Shown here: positions 9,201 to 16,231 of the stretch, piece by piece
Layout of the letters: each line of letters starts with the position of its first letter
How positions within the stretch are numbered: position 1 is the first letter of the stretch
Assembly (NCBI GenBank): GCA_034927815.1
Contig: JAYFPK010000025.1
Span: 1-64,000 of the forward strand
Source of the DNA: Limiplasma sp034927815
Lineage (GTDB): Bacteria; Bacillota; Clostridia; Christensenellales; Aristaeellaceae
Reading direction: 5' to 3'
DNA length: 64,000 nt
Notes under the pieces: generated by a model
The model's database searches: none
Seen by the model: only the letters and a program-made list of their open reading frames with translations
Told to the model about the DNA's origin: nothing
Program-made: the position numbers and the translations under genes

Positions 9201-10074
9201 AACTTCGCTCCGGGAGCTGCTCTCCAGCCTGACCCAGGGCATGCCTTCCTCTCAGGAGGCTGCCCTGGAGGCCCCCTCCAAGGCCCTTCCCGTGCCGGTT
9301 CCCTTGAAAATGGGGGTGACCGCCCTGTGCCGCAGCCTGGAAAAGGAATCAAAGGACAGCCTGGAGCCCCTTCTCCTGGCCGATCAGCCTGATCCCGAGG
9401 CGGAGAGCGTGGAGATCAAGCGCCTTCCCCTCCCCCTCACCGTTCCCAGACGGCTATCGGAATTGCCCACCCTTCCCGCCTATCTGCGGGGATCGCCGCC
9501 CCAAACCGCGGTGCTGCGGGGAGTCGCCACCCACAAGGCCCTGTCCCTCCTTCCCTTTGAGCCCTTGCGGGAGGCCGTTTTGCCGGAAAATGGCAAAGAG
9601 AGCGTTTCTTCCGGCCTTTCCTCCTTGGACCTTTCCCTCCAAAATCTGCTCCCCGGCATGCTTCTCCCCTTGGAGCGGGAGGGCAAGCTCACCCCCCAGG
9701 AGCGGGAGCTGATCCACATGCCCGCCCTTGCCAAGTTCTTCGCCAGCCCTCTGGGCCTTCGGACGCTGGCTTCCCAGGAAGTACACAGGGAATGGAGCTT
9801 TAACCTTCGCCTTCCCCAGCTTTCCCAAAGCATTTTGCAAGGGGTCATAGACCTGTGCTTTTTGGAGAACGGGGCCTGGGTGCTGGTGGACTTCAAGACG
9901 GACCGGGTGAAGGAGGTCCGGGACCTTTGGCCGTTATACCATCGCCAGATCCACATATACCGCCGCGCCCTGGCCTCCTCCACCCGGTACCCCGTCGGGG
10001 AAAGCGTGCTGTTTTCCCTTCACCTGGGGGAAGGCCTTTCCATGGATTCCGGGGAAGGTGGGCCCTTTGCCTAG
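6235..10074 (+). CDS. addA: AddA: ATP-dependent helicase/nuclease subunit A
   Basis: UvrD-type 3'-5' helicase fused to a RecB-family nuclease. With AddB it resects double-strand breaks for recombination. It has about 1,279 residues, slightly longer than usual. Walker A is SAAAGSGKT near residue 22, the DExx-type box is IFVDEYQDISEIQ near 380, helicase motifs continue with KSKGLEFPVVFV and LYVAMTRAKDRLYL, and the C-terminal nuclease has GVIDLCF...WVLVDFKTDRV. ATG at 6235 follows AAGAGGTGAG; the in-frame TTG at 6181 is the -35 box. No addB adjoins, which is unusual. Residues about 920-980 form a linker that carries the DnaA-box cluster at 9016-9158. Confidence 0.93.
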   Translation: MRYTLPQQNAIQARNRELLVSAAAGSGKTKVLVERIFRLTAQEGYQLDRMLVVTFTNAAAAEMRERLEARFEEGAAENESLRRQAERVENAQISTLHSFCQKLIREFFEVAGIDPLAGLAEETLQKKLLEQAAQEALEESYELAKEDPRLFSLTQKFSPQEIGGMLLELYRFLLSLPHPFQWLAKCAQHSYTLEDLDKGPMAQVLLRDCRVILDGALALWQQAAPLAQDPFCQEGYARVLEADGQLLSTLQHAAQEGLTALLQATASSGFSRMPGIKLVEPPEINVRETLKEFRDRYKKRLEEMKKLLPQDGDRSIADLQAMATPLRGLAKAVESLHNKYGRLKAERNVIDFSDLEHMAIAILSRPELQKSISGRFDAIFVDEYQDISEIQEAILQALKPEEEKSTPQEEGREDAGNSRPPFTCFYVGDVKQSIYRFRQADPTLFMEKLERFGEAENSPQRKISLSHNFRSREAVLSAVNRVFSHVMQGDVTEIDYDENARLYPGRPSLGDPLPQVHLMDSREVKAADQPREEALFIAGEIQRLLREPILDWEGKEAAPLTYRDMAILLPVARGKASLVEQVLQEAGIPVYCEDNSANGESPEITQTLAHLRLLDNLMDDLSLLTVLRGPHYRLSEEELGAIRLQKPDPKASFLEALMAAAQAKPENALAKRCRDILAELKQERFLEQSMPLDEYLWSFLNRSGLYGFFGISAGGKLRQANLRMLCHQAGEYVTQRGGSLHDFLDSLTNRQGVHDGKSPTVVSPNENVVRIMTIHKSKGLEFPVVFVMGLGGSLLRRGGSSALQMHSKLGVALPYINEKARTKRATLLGSAISLRKAMEERAERARVLYVAMTRAKDRLYLIGSSSSLTAQALAGGGPSGAGELSPAFAMENPQGKAYAVWEAKSMLEWVWQSIQNTDEIRVCGPDDLSTGPLWETGSETQFSTDSTFFPQKNGVWRVVFHNGAVVARVSENVEKISTAKASPEKGFSETSLRELLSSLTQGMPSSQEAALEAPSKALPVPVPLKMGVTALCRSLEKESKDSLEPLLLADQPDPEAESVEIKRLPLPLTVPRRLSELPTLPAYLRGSPPQTAVLRGVATHKALSLLPFEPLREAVLPENGKESVSSGLSSLDLSLQNLLPGMLLPLEREGKLTPQERELIHMPALAKFFASPLGLRTLASQEVHREWSFNLRLPQLSQSILQGVIDLCFLENGAWVLVDFKTDRVKEVRDLWPLYHRQIHIYRRALASSTRYPVGESVLFSLHLGEGLSMDSGEGGPFA
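9016..9158. other. DnaA-box-like cluster inside addA
   Basis: Within 143 coding bases: TTGTCCACA (9016-9024), TTCTCCACA (9058-9066), TTTTCCACA (9078-9086 and 9110-9118) and TGTGGAAAA (9150-9158, reverse strand). Each is one mismatch from TTATCCACA. Weaker sites are TGTGGGAAA (about 9033) and GATTCCACA (about 9067). The stretch encodes a non-conserved linker and is lower in G+C than the flanks. It could be a DnaA-titration cluster near the origin; function is inferred. Confidence 0.5.
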
Positions 10075-10089
10075 GCAAAGCCCCTTTTT
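10060..10089 (+). terminator. addA terminator overlapping the stop codon
   Basis: CTTTGCC-TA-GGCAAAG (10065-10080), extendable by GGG/CCC, then five T. The TAG stop sits in the hairpin's centre. Confidence 0.65.
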
Positions 10090-10231
10090 ATGGCAACGGA
10101 TGAATTCTTCACGCTTTTGCGCCTGTGTTCCGCATTCAAAAAAATTTCCGAAATATAACAAAAATATTTCATAGCCGGGAACAAATCAACTGATTCCCGC
10201 GTCTTATAGGCGAGCGGAGAGCAAAACTCAC

Positions 10232-10260
10232 TTGATTTCTCAAAGCTCACCGAGTACAAT
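10232..10260 (+). promoter_or_regulatory. Promoter of the peptidoglycan-binding lipoprotein
   Basis: TTGATT (10232-10237), 17-base spacer, TACAAT (10255-10260). Leader of about 90 bases to the TTG start. The rest of the 285-base gap after addA is AT-rich with nothing else recognised. Confidence 0.6.
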
Positions 10261-10359
10261 GAAACTGGCTACGCGTACCCGCGTATCCTGGGAATGAACA
10301 AAACCAACCATTTAGAGTGTTGCGCAACGATGCGCGCCATCGCAAGGGAGAGTTGAAGA

Positions 10360-12090
10360 TTGAAAACACAACGGCGTATACCAAAGAAGCCGGTCGCGCC
10401 ACAAGCCCTTCTCAAGCGCTCTTTGCTCATAGCGCTGCTTCTGGGAGCGGTGGTCATCCTCAGCAGCTGTTATCTGGAGCCGGACCGGATTGTGGACGAT
10501 AACAACGGCTTGACCATCGGAACCGGGGGACAGCAGTTTGATACCGTTGTCACGCCGATTCCCCAGGCCACCGCCACGCCTACCCCTTCCCCTTCCCCCA
10601 CCAACAACCAGGTGGATTGGAATGATTGGGACTTTAAGGGCGGCAGCGCCACCAACCCGCCCAGCAATGTGATTCCCATTGGCGAAACGGCTACCCCCGC
10701 CCCGGGGAACGTCACCATTGGCGTGCCTACCGCCACGCCCACCATCGCGGGCACGGCCTCCTCCAATGTCCTGAAAAGCGGCAGCGAGGGAACCAGCGTC
10801 AAGGAGCTGCAGCAGCGCCTCAAGACCCTGGGATATTACACCGGCTCCGTGGACGGAAAATACGGTTCCGGAACCACATCCGCCGTAAAGGACTTCCAAA
10901 CCGCCAACAGGCTCCAAGCGGACGGTATCGCCGGAAAGGCCACCCAGGAAGCCATTTATAGCGCCCAGGCGATCCACAAAAAGGACGCTACCGTCTCCAC
11001 CCCGTCCTCCTCTTCGTCCTCTTCCAGCGGTAGCAAGCCCTCTTCCTCCAGCAGTTCTTCCAGCTCTTCCTCCAACGCCAATAAATATACCAACGGCAAA
11101 ACGGATATTTACCTCAGGCTGGGCTCCACTGGAGAACAGGTGGGCATTTTGCAAAACCGCCTGATCGTGCTTGGCTACCTCAGCGGTACCGCGGATAAGA
11201 CCTTCGCGGAAACCACCGAAGCGGCGGTCATTGCCTTCCAGAAGCGTAACAGCATCTATGCCGACGGCATCGCCGGGCCTACCACATTGGCAAAGCTCTA
11301 TTCCTCTTCCGCCAAGAAGGCTTCCTCCGTGGTGGCCAACATCGGCTCTTTGAAAAAGGGCATGAGCGGCGGCGCCGTGTCCGCCTTGCAGCAGCATCTC
11401 AAAACCCTGGGGTATTACTCCGGCAGCGTGGACGGGGATTTCGGGGACGGCACGGAAAGCGCCGTCATCGCCTTCCAAAGCGCCAACGGCCTCAACGCGG
11501 ACGGCATTGCCGGAAAGGCCACCCTGAACGCCATCTATGGGAATTCCGGGGGAAACGGCGGTGGCAGCGGCGGCGGCGGGTCCAGCTCCGGTTCCTCCGC
11601 GGAGAGCTTCGGCAAGACCGCCAGCACCAACGGCTACACCACCATCGCCAATGGAACCAACACCAGCAAATCCACCGTGCAAGCGCTGCAAAGCGCCCTG
11701 TCCAGCAGGAACTATTACAACGGCGAATTGGACGGAAGCTATGGCTCCGGTACCCAGTCCGCTGTGAGCTCCTACCAGCAGGCCGCGGGCCTGCGGGTTA
11801 CCGGCATGGCGGGCCCCACCACCCAGCGCCTTCTGTATGGCGGCACCTCCGAGTCCGGCAGCTATAGCAAGCTGGAGGTTGGCAGCAGCGGCACCGCCGT
11901 GAGAAACCTCCAGTATACCCTGTACGAGCTCAAGTATTACGACGGGGCCATCACCGGCAAATACGACGAAGCTACCCGGAATGCCGTGATGAACTTCCAG
12001 CAGGTGAACGGCTTGAGCGTGGATGGGGTGGCCGGCCAGGATACCCAGCGCAGGCTCTACAGCAGCAACGCCATTCCCAGCAATATCTAA
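10360..12090 (+). CDS. Lipoprotein with five peptidoglycan-binding domains
   Basis: Secreted wall-binding protein of 576 residues. The basic N-terminus and hydrophobic stretch end in the lipobox LSSC with Cys37, so it is predicted to be lipid-anchored. Five PG_binding_1 repeats follow (near residues 145-200, 250-305, 325-385, 435-490 and 510-570), each with a LQxxLxxLGYY...DGxxGxxTxxAVxxFQ...DGIAG...L pattern. Thr/Pro-, Ser- and Gly-rich linkers separate them. No hydrolase domain is present, so it probably acts as a wall-binding scaffold. TTG start at 10360 with AAGGGAG 9 bases upstream. Monocistronic. Confidence 0.85.
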   Translation: MKTQRRIPKKPVAPQALLKRSLLIALLLGAVVILSSCYLEPDRIVDDNNGLTIGTGGQQFDTVVTPIPQATATPTPSPSPTNNQVDWNDWDFKGGSATNPPSNVIPIGETATPAPGNVTIGVPTATPTIAGTASSNVLKSGSEGTSVKELQQRLKTLGYYTGSVDGKYGSGTTSAVKDFQTANRLQADGIAGKATQEAIYSAQAIHKKDATVSTPSSSSSSSSGSKPSSSSSSSSSSSNANKYTNGKTDIYLRLGSTGEQVGILQNRLIVLGYLSGTADKTFAETTEAAVIAFQKRNSIYADGIAGPTTLAKLYSSSAKKASSVVANIGSLKKGMSGGAVSALQQHLKTLGYYSGSVDGDFGDGTESAVIAFQSANGLNADGIAGKATLNAIYGNSGGNGGGSGGGGSSSGSSAESFGKTASTNGYTTIANGTNTSKSTVQALQSALSSRNYYNGELDGSYGSGTQSAVSSYQQAAGLRVTGMAGPTTQRLLYGGTSESGSYSKLEVGSSGTAVRNLQYTLYELKYYDGAITGKYDEATRNAVMNFQQVNGLSVDGVAGQDTQRRLYSSNAIPSNI

Positions 12091-12110
12091 CGCTACATCC
12101 TGGCTTTAGG

Positions 12111-12148
12111 AAAGAGAATCGCCTGCCGGTTGGCAGGCGATTCTCTTT
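12111..12148 (+). terminator. Terminator of the peptidoglycan-binding gene
   Basis: Seventeen-base perfect stem (12111-12127 with 12132-12148), loop GGTT, right arm ending TTCTCTTT. Confidence 0.8.
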
Positions 12149-12169
12149 GCCTAAAATCTATCTTCCCTG

Positions 12170-12207
12170 AAAAAAGGCCCCAAACTTGGAGCCTTTTTCC
12201 CTTTTTT
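12170..12207 (-). terminator. dnaN terminator
   Basis: Minus strand: GGAAAAAGGC, loop, GCCTTTTTT. A and T runs on both sides let it work in both directions. Confidence 0.65.
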
Positions 12208-12225
12208 TCAAATCCCGAAAGGAAG

Positions 12226-13341
12226 TTAATTGTAAACCCGAACCGGAAGCACCAAATAGAGGTATTCATCCCCTTCCACAGGGCACACCACACAGGGGCT
12301 CACATTGGTGTTCATGCTCAGGGTACAGCACTCGTCGTCCACGTTCTTGATCACATCGCTGATGTAGCGGGCGTTGAAGGCGATATCGATCTCCTCGCCC
12401 TCCAGATGAATATCCAGCTCCTCCAGCACGTCTCCCAACTCGCTCATGGAGGTGATCTTCAGCCGGTCATTGGACGCATTCATGCGGATCAGGTTGTTCT
12501 TGCCCTCCCTGGCCATTAGGCTGGCCCGCTCAATGGCATCCTGGAGCTCCTTTTTCTTCACCGTGACCCTGGTAAGCCAGGCGGCGGGAAGAATCTGCTT
12601 GTAATTGATGTACTCTCCGGCCAGCAAGGTGGTGACCAAGGTGGTGTCCCCCATCACGGCCATGAGGTGGGTGCCGTCCAAATGGAAGGTGATCATGTTC
12701 TCCTCATCGGTCATGATGCGGCTCATTTCGCTCATCACATGGCCGGGCACGATGGCCGTGACCAGCTCCTTCCCCTCGGGCAGCACAAAGTTGTCGTGGA
12801 GCCGCTGAAGGGCCAGCCGGAACCCGTCCAGACCCACCAGGCGGAGTTCCTGGGGAGTGATCTCCACCAAACAGCCGGTAAGGGCCTGGCGGCTTTCCTG
12901 CACCGCTATGGCAAACACCACCTTGCTGATCATCTCCCGCAGGCGCTTTTGAGGCAGATGCAGCGCGTGAGTGGAAAGCAGGTTCTTCATTTCAGGAAAA
13001 TCCGCCGGGGGCATGCCGGTGATGGTACTGCGGCTCTGGCAGCACTTTATCACCACCACCATCTTCTCATTCATCTGGAAGGATACCACGCCCTCGGGAA
13101 GCTTGCGGACGATTTCCGTGAGCAGCTTGCCGGGCAGTACAACGGACCCCGGCTGGTCCACCGTGGCCTTCACCCGGGCTTTGATGCTCAAAGAGCCGTC
13201 CGTGCAGGTCAGAAAAATTTCATCCTCCCCGGTTTTCAGCAAAACCCCTTCCAAAATCTGCATGGCGGGCCGGGCCCCCAAAGCGCGGGTGGCGTTCACC
13301 AGGCCAACCATCATTTCCTGAGCAGAACATTCAAACTTCAT
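12226..13341 (-). CDS. dnaN: DNA polymerase III subunit beta (sliding clamp)
   Basis: Ring-shaped processivity clamp of the replisome, 371 residues in three repeated clamp domains. It starts MKFECSAQEMMVGLVNATRALGARPAMQILEGVLL and ends LYLVLPVRVYN; both are family signatures. Start fixed by GGAGGAG 6 bases before the ATG at 13341. Upstream lies the proposed oriC, as in most Bacillota where the order is dnaA-oriC-dnaN, but here the gene beyond oriC is crh, not dnaA. It ends at a bidirectional terminator facing the peptidoglycan-binding gene. No recF or other recombination gene follows, so the usual dnaN-recF linkage is also broken. Confidence 0.96.
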   Translation of the reverse strand: MKFECSAQEMMVGLVNATRALGARPAMQILEGVLLKTGEDEIFLTCTDGSLSIKARVKATVDQPGSVVLPGKLLTEIVRKLPEGVVSFQMNEKMVVVIKCCQSRSTITGMPPADFPEMKNLLSTHALHLPQKRLREMISKVVFAIAVQESRQALTGCLVEITPQELRLVGLDGFRLALQRLHDNFVLPEGKELVTAIVPGHVMSEMSRIMTDEENMITFHLDGTHLMAVMGDTTLVTTLLAGEYINYKQILPAAWLTRVTVKKKELQDAIERASLMAREGKNNLIRMNASNDRLKITSMSELGDVLEELDIHLEGEEIDIAFNARYISDVIKNVDDECCTLSMNTNVSPCVVCPVEGDEYLYLVLPVRVYN

Positions 13342-13365
13342 GCGGGACTCCTCCACCTACCCTAT

Positions 13366-13730
13366 GGTAGTAGTATCTTATTTCTTAGTAGTAGTAGTAG
13401 GGGGTGTGGAAAGCGTGGAAAACCCCCTTCGCCGCTGCCGGGGCTTCAAAAACCCATGGGGAAAACCTGTGGAAGAATGTGCCGGATTTGGGCCTTTTTC
13501 CATGGCCGGCTTCCTCCCGGGGGTGAAGACCGCGCAACCCTTACCCTATTCGATAAAGATTCTCTCGTTTCCTGCCAATGGGGAGAGAACCTGGGAGGGA
13601 AACAAAGGGGGGAAGGAGCACCTCATCCGGTTGCCCAAAGGGGGTTTTCCACGCTTTCCACATCCATGGAAAACAGCGTCATGGAAAAAAGAAACGGCTT
13701 CTTATCGGAAAAAGGCGGACCTTATCCACA
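13366..13730. other. oriC: Proposed chromosomal origin oriC
   Basis: Directly upstream of dnaN. Five consecutive TAG trinucleotides (13386-13400) are followed by GGGG and two abutting DnaA boxes, TGTGGAAAG (13405-13413) and CGTGGAAAA (13414-13422). This matches the known DnaA-trio/GC/DnaA-box unwinding element. An AT-rich stretch and two further TAG (13368-13380) precede it. Further boxes: TGTGGAAGA (13468-13476), TTTTCCACG and CTTTCCACA (13645-13662, inverted) and a perfect TTATCCACA (13722-13730). No gene fits in 13342-13762. The oriC call rests on motif layout and dnaN proximity. Confidence 0.8.
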
Positions 13731-13762
13731 AGGATTCCCCAAAATTTTCCGTAATCAAACAG

Positions 13763-14014
13763 TCAGGAGTGGATCAATTCCAACAGGGATTTGATGGCGG
13801 CCTGTTCATCCTCGCCGTCCGCCACCAGGGTAAAGAGGCCGTCCCCAAAGGAATGGTGGGACAAAAGTCCCAGCATGCTTTTGGCGTTAAGCACCGTATG
13901 CTCCCTTTCCAGGGTCAGGCGGCACTCAAAGCGGGAGGCGGTTTGCGCCAGCAAGGCCGCCCCAACCCGGTCAAAGGGCAGGAAGGCCTGGAGGGAATAG
14001 GGGGTTTTGATCAT
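13763..14014 (-). CDS. crh: Crh-like HPr-family protein lacking the active-site histidine
   Basis: HPr fold of 83 residues that aligns without gaps to HPr around QTAS (24-27) and NAKSMLGLLS. Position 15, the PEP-dependent phospho-histidine in HPr, is Asp, and Arg17 is Val, so phosphotransfer is not expected. Ser46, the HPr-kinase target, is kept exactly in place. That pattern matches Crh, a co-regulator of CcpA, and the position after whiA is the one crh has in Bacillus. Regulatory rather than transport role inferred. Start 13 bases after whiA, so translation is probably coupled. It borders the proposed oriC. Confidence 0.8.
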   Translation of the reverse strand: MIKTPYSLQAFLPFDRVGAALLAQTASRFECRLTLEREHTVLNAKSMLGLLSHHSFGDGLFTLVADGEDEQAAIKSLLELIHS

Positions 14015-14027
14015 GGGGTTTCTCCTT

Positions 14028-15038
14028 TCAAGAGGGTGGGGGATCAGGGGAAGCAGGAGGAATATCCTGGGGGTTTTCAGAAGGCCCGGATTCGGATAGG
14101 TTTTCCGCGACGTCCATCAGCCTGCGCATGCGGTGGTTGACCCCGCTTTTTCCCAGGGGAGGGTCCAGCATTTGCCCCAGCTCGGCCAAGGAAGCATCCG
14201 GCGCCTGCACGCGCATCTTGGCGATTTCCTGGAGGGCAGGGGACAGGCTCCCAAAGCGCTGGTGGGAAATCAGGCGGACGATTTGCTCAATCTGGCGGTC
14301 GCTGGCGTTCATGAGCTTTTGCAGATTGGCTGTGTCGCAGTTCATGGCCCGATTGATGTCCCCCAGCACCTCCCGCTGGACCCTGAGATCCTCCAGGGCC
14401 ATCACCGCCCGGTGGGCGCCCACCACCGTGAGAAACGTGATGACCTCCTCGCCTTTGGTTTGGTACAATACCGTCTGCCCCTTGCGCCGGCTTTGCTTCA
14501 GGGAAAGGCCGAAGCGTTGCACCGCCTTGAACAGGGCCGCGCGCAGCCCCTCCTCCGAGGCGGCCAGCTCCAGCCGGTAGCCCCGCTTGGGCTTGGTGAG
14601 GGTGCCGCAGCCCAGCATCGCCCCCCGCAAAAACGCCCGGTTGCAGCACAGGCGCTGGAGGCTCGCCTTGGGGGTGGTGGAGCGGAGCGCCGCCTGGCCG
14701 TGATGATCCAGGTCCATCATGGAAAACCGGGTGAGCAGGACGGGGGATTGCTGGGGGCCCAGCGTGAGGATACAGCTTCGGACCCCGCCAAAGCGGGCGT
14801 GGGTGACGTAATGAATCTGGGCGGTAAGGTGGAGCTCCCTTTGCAACAGGATGAAGATGCGCCGGGCAATGGCGGGGCTCTCCACGGAAAACTGGACGCT
14901 GATCTGGCCCCGCCCCAAAAGGTTCAGGGAACCCAGGGTCATATACAGGGCGCTTAGTTCGCTGAGGCGGCAGCAGGACTTTTCCAAGGGAAGGCGGCAA
15001 AGCTCCTCCTTGCAATCGCTGGAAAAAGACATGGGCAT
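14028..15038 (-). CDS. whiA: DNA-binding protein WhiA
   Basis: About 336 residues: an N-terminal LAGLIDADG-like domain (SDCKEELCRLP at the start, RGAMLGCGTLTKPKRGYRLE near 125) and a C-terminal helix-turn-helix (GQMLDPPLGKSGVNHRMRRL near 295). WhiA affects cell division and sporulation in Gram-positives. Start is the ATG at 15038 or 15032, after GAGGAGCGG; the upstream open frame has no RBS. In many Bacillota rapZ and glmR precede whiA. Here whiA is first in its unit, with its own promoter, and a sugar kinase diverges from it. A proline-rich tail of about 25 residues extends past the HTH. Confidence 0.92.
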   Translation of the reverse strand: MPMSFSSDCKEELCRLPLEKSCCRLSELSALYMTLGSLNLLGRGQISVQFSVESPAIARRIFILLQRELHLTAQIHYVTHARFGGVRSCILTLGPQQSPVLLTRFSMMDLDHHGQAALRSTTPKASLQRLCCNRAFLRGAMLGCGTLTKPKRGYRLELAASEEGLRAALFKAVQRFGLSLKQSRRKGQTVLYQTKGEEVITFLTVVGAHRAVMALEDLRVQREVLGDINRAMNCDTANLQKLMNASDRQIEQIVRLISHQRFGSLSPALQEIAKMRVQAPDASLAELGQMLDPPLGKSGVNHRMRRLMDVAENLSESGPSENPQDIPPASPDPPPS

Positions 15039-15113
15039 CCGCTCCTCATCCGCGCAGGCGCAAGGACGTTTTCGGCAAGGTGAAAAGGCGTTGCAAAGCC
15101 CATCGCTGCTTTG

Positions 15114-15142
15114 ATTGTATCGGTCTTTTCCTGAAAAGTCAA
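15114..15142 (-). promoter_or_regulatory. whiA-crh promoter
   Basis: Minus strand: TTGACT (15142-15137), 17-base spacer, TACAAT (15119-15114). Confidence 0.7.
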
Positions 15143-15174
15143 GAAAGGGAAGGGGGGAAATCAAAGCGGAACGA

Positions 15175-15203
15175 TTGTTTTTGCCCCCATTCTTTGGTAT
15201 GAT
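15175..15203 (+). promoter_or_regulatory. ROK kinase promoter
   Basis: TTGTTT (15175-15180), 17-base spacer, TATGAT (15198-15203), divergent from the whiA promoter. Confidence 0.6.
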
Positions 15204-15254
15204 TTGAACCATAGGTCAGGCGCAAGCTTCAAAACTACTTTTGGGGGGCTTTGT

Positions 15255-16157
15255 ATGAATATTGGCGCGTTGGAAGCAGGCGGCACGAAGATGGTGCTGG
15301 GGGTCTTTTCCGAGGATGGAACCATTTTGAACCAGATCACCGTTCCTACCCAGGAACCGGCCGCCACCATGCCCCGCATGCAGGAGTTTTTCAGGGACCA
15401 TCAGGTCCAGTCCTTGGGCGTGGGCAGCTTTGGGCCCCTGGACCTGGACCCGGCCTCCGCCACCTACGGCTGCATCACCAACACCCCCAAGCTGGCGTGG
15501 AAGAACTACCCGCTGCTGAAGAACCTGAAAGAGGGCCGGTCCATTCCCTGTGCCATTGACACGGATGTGAACGCGGCGGCTCTGGCGGAAATCGTTTTGG
15601 GAGCGGCCAAGGGCGTTTCCAACGCCGTGTATGTTACCGTAGGCACCGGCATCGGCGGCGGCGTGGTGGTGGATGGGCAGATGGTCCACGGCCTGCTGCA
15701 TCCGGAGGTAGGGCATATGGTGCTCCGCCCCCATCCCCAGGACCCCAACCCCCGGGGGGTGTGCCCCTATCATGACGGGTGCCTGGAGGGGTTGGCCTCG
15801 GGCCCGGCCATCGGGGCCCGGGTTCAGGGGGACGCCCGCCTCCTGGCCGACGAGGACCCCACCTTTGACATCGAGGCCTATTACCTGGCCCAGATGTGCG
15901 TGAATTTGATCCTCATCGCCAGCCCCCAGCGGATCATTTTGGGGGGCGGCGTGATGGAGCGCCAGGGGCTCTTTCCCAAAGTCCGCAAGGAAACCCAAAG
16001 GCTCCTGGGTGGGTATGTGCGGCACGCCTCCATTTTGGAGCGGATCGACGAATACATCCTTCCCCCCAAGCTCTTTCCCATCAGCGGCCTTATGGGCGCG
16101 TACCTGCTGGGGCTGAGGGCCTGGGAAAGGGAGAAAAGAGAACAGGCGGACCAATAG
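15255..16157 (+). CDS. ROK family fructokinase-like sugar kinase
   Basis: Cytosolic ATP-dependent hexose kinase of 300 residues. The N-terminal ALEAGGTKMVLGVF is the phosphate-binding loop, DTDVNAAALAE near 115 and TVGTGIGGGVVV near 135 are ROK motifs, and EVGHMVL...CPYHDGCLEGLASGPAI (around 155-190) is the zinc-binding signature of the fructokinase/mannokinase branch (GmuE/YdhR-like). ATG at 15255, not the upstream frame, because the family starts right at the glycine loop and a GGGGGG stretch precedes. It stands alone with its own promoter and terminator, so it probably serves general sugar metabolism. Confidence 0.88.
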   Translation: MNIGALEAGGTKMVLGVFSEDGTILNQITVPTQEPAATMPRMQEFFRDHQVQSLGVGSFGPLDLDPASATYGCITNTPKLAWKNYPLLKNLKEGRSIPCAIDTDVNAAALAEIVLGAAKGVSNAVYVTVGTGIGGGVVVDGQMVHGLLHPEVGHMVLRPHPQDPNPRGVCPYHDGCLEGLASGPAIGARVQGDARLLADEDPTFDIEAYYLAQMCVNLILIASPQRIILGGGVMERQGLFPKVRKETQRLLGGYVRHASILERIDEYILPPKLFPISGLMGAYLLGLRAWEREKREQADQ

Positions 16158-16176
16158 GCGCGCAAAAGCGCAGACC

Positions 16177-16210
16177 AAGGAAGGCGCGGCCAAAGAGCCG
16201 CGCCTTCCTT
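16177..16210. terminator. Bidirectional terminator
   Basis: Perfect stem AAGGAAGGCGCGGC/GCCGCGCCTTCCTT around a six-base loop, between the convergent ROK kinase and DUF3794 genes. Confidence 0.65.
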
Positions 16211-16231
16211 GCTTTCAGGGTCCGCATGCTT

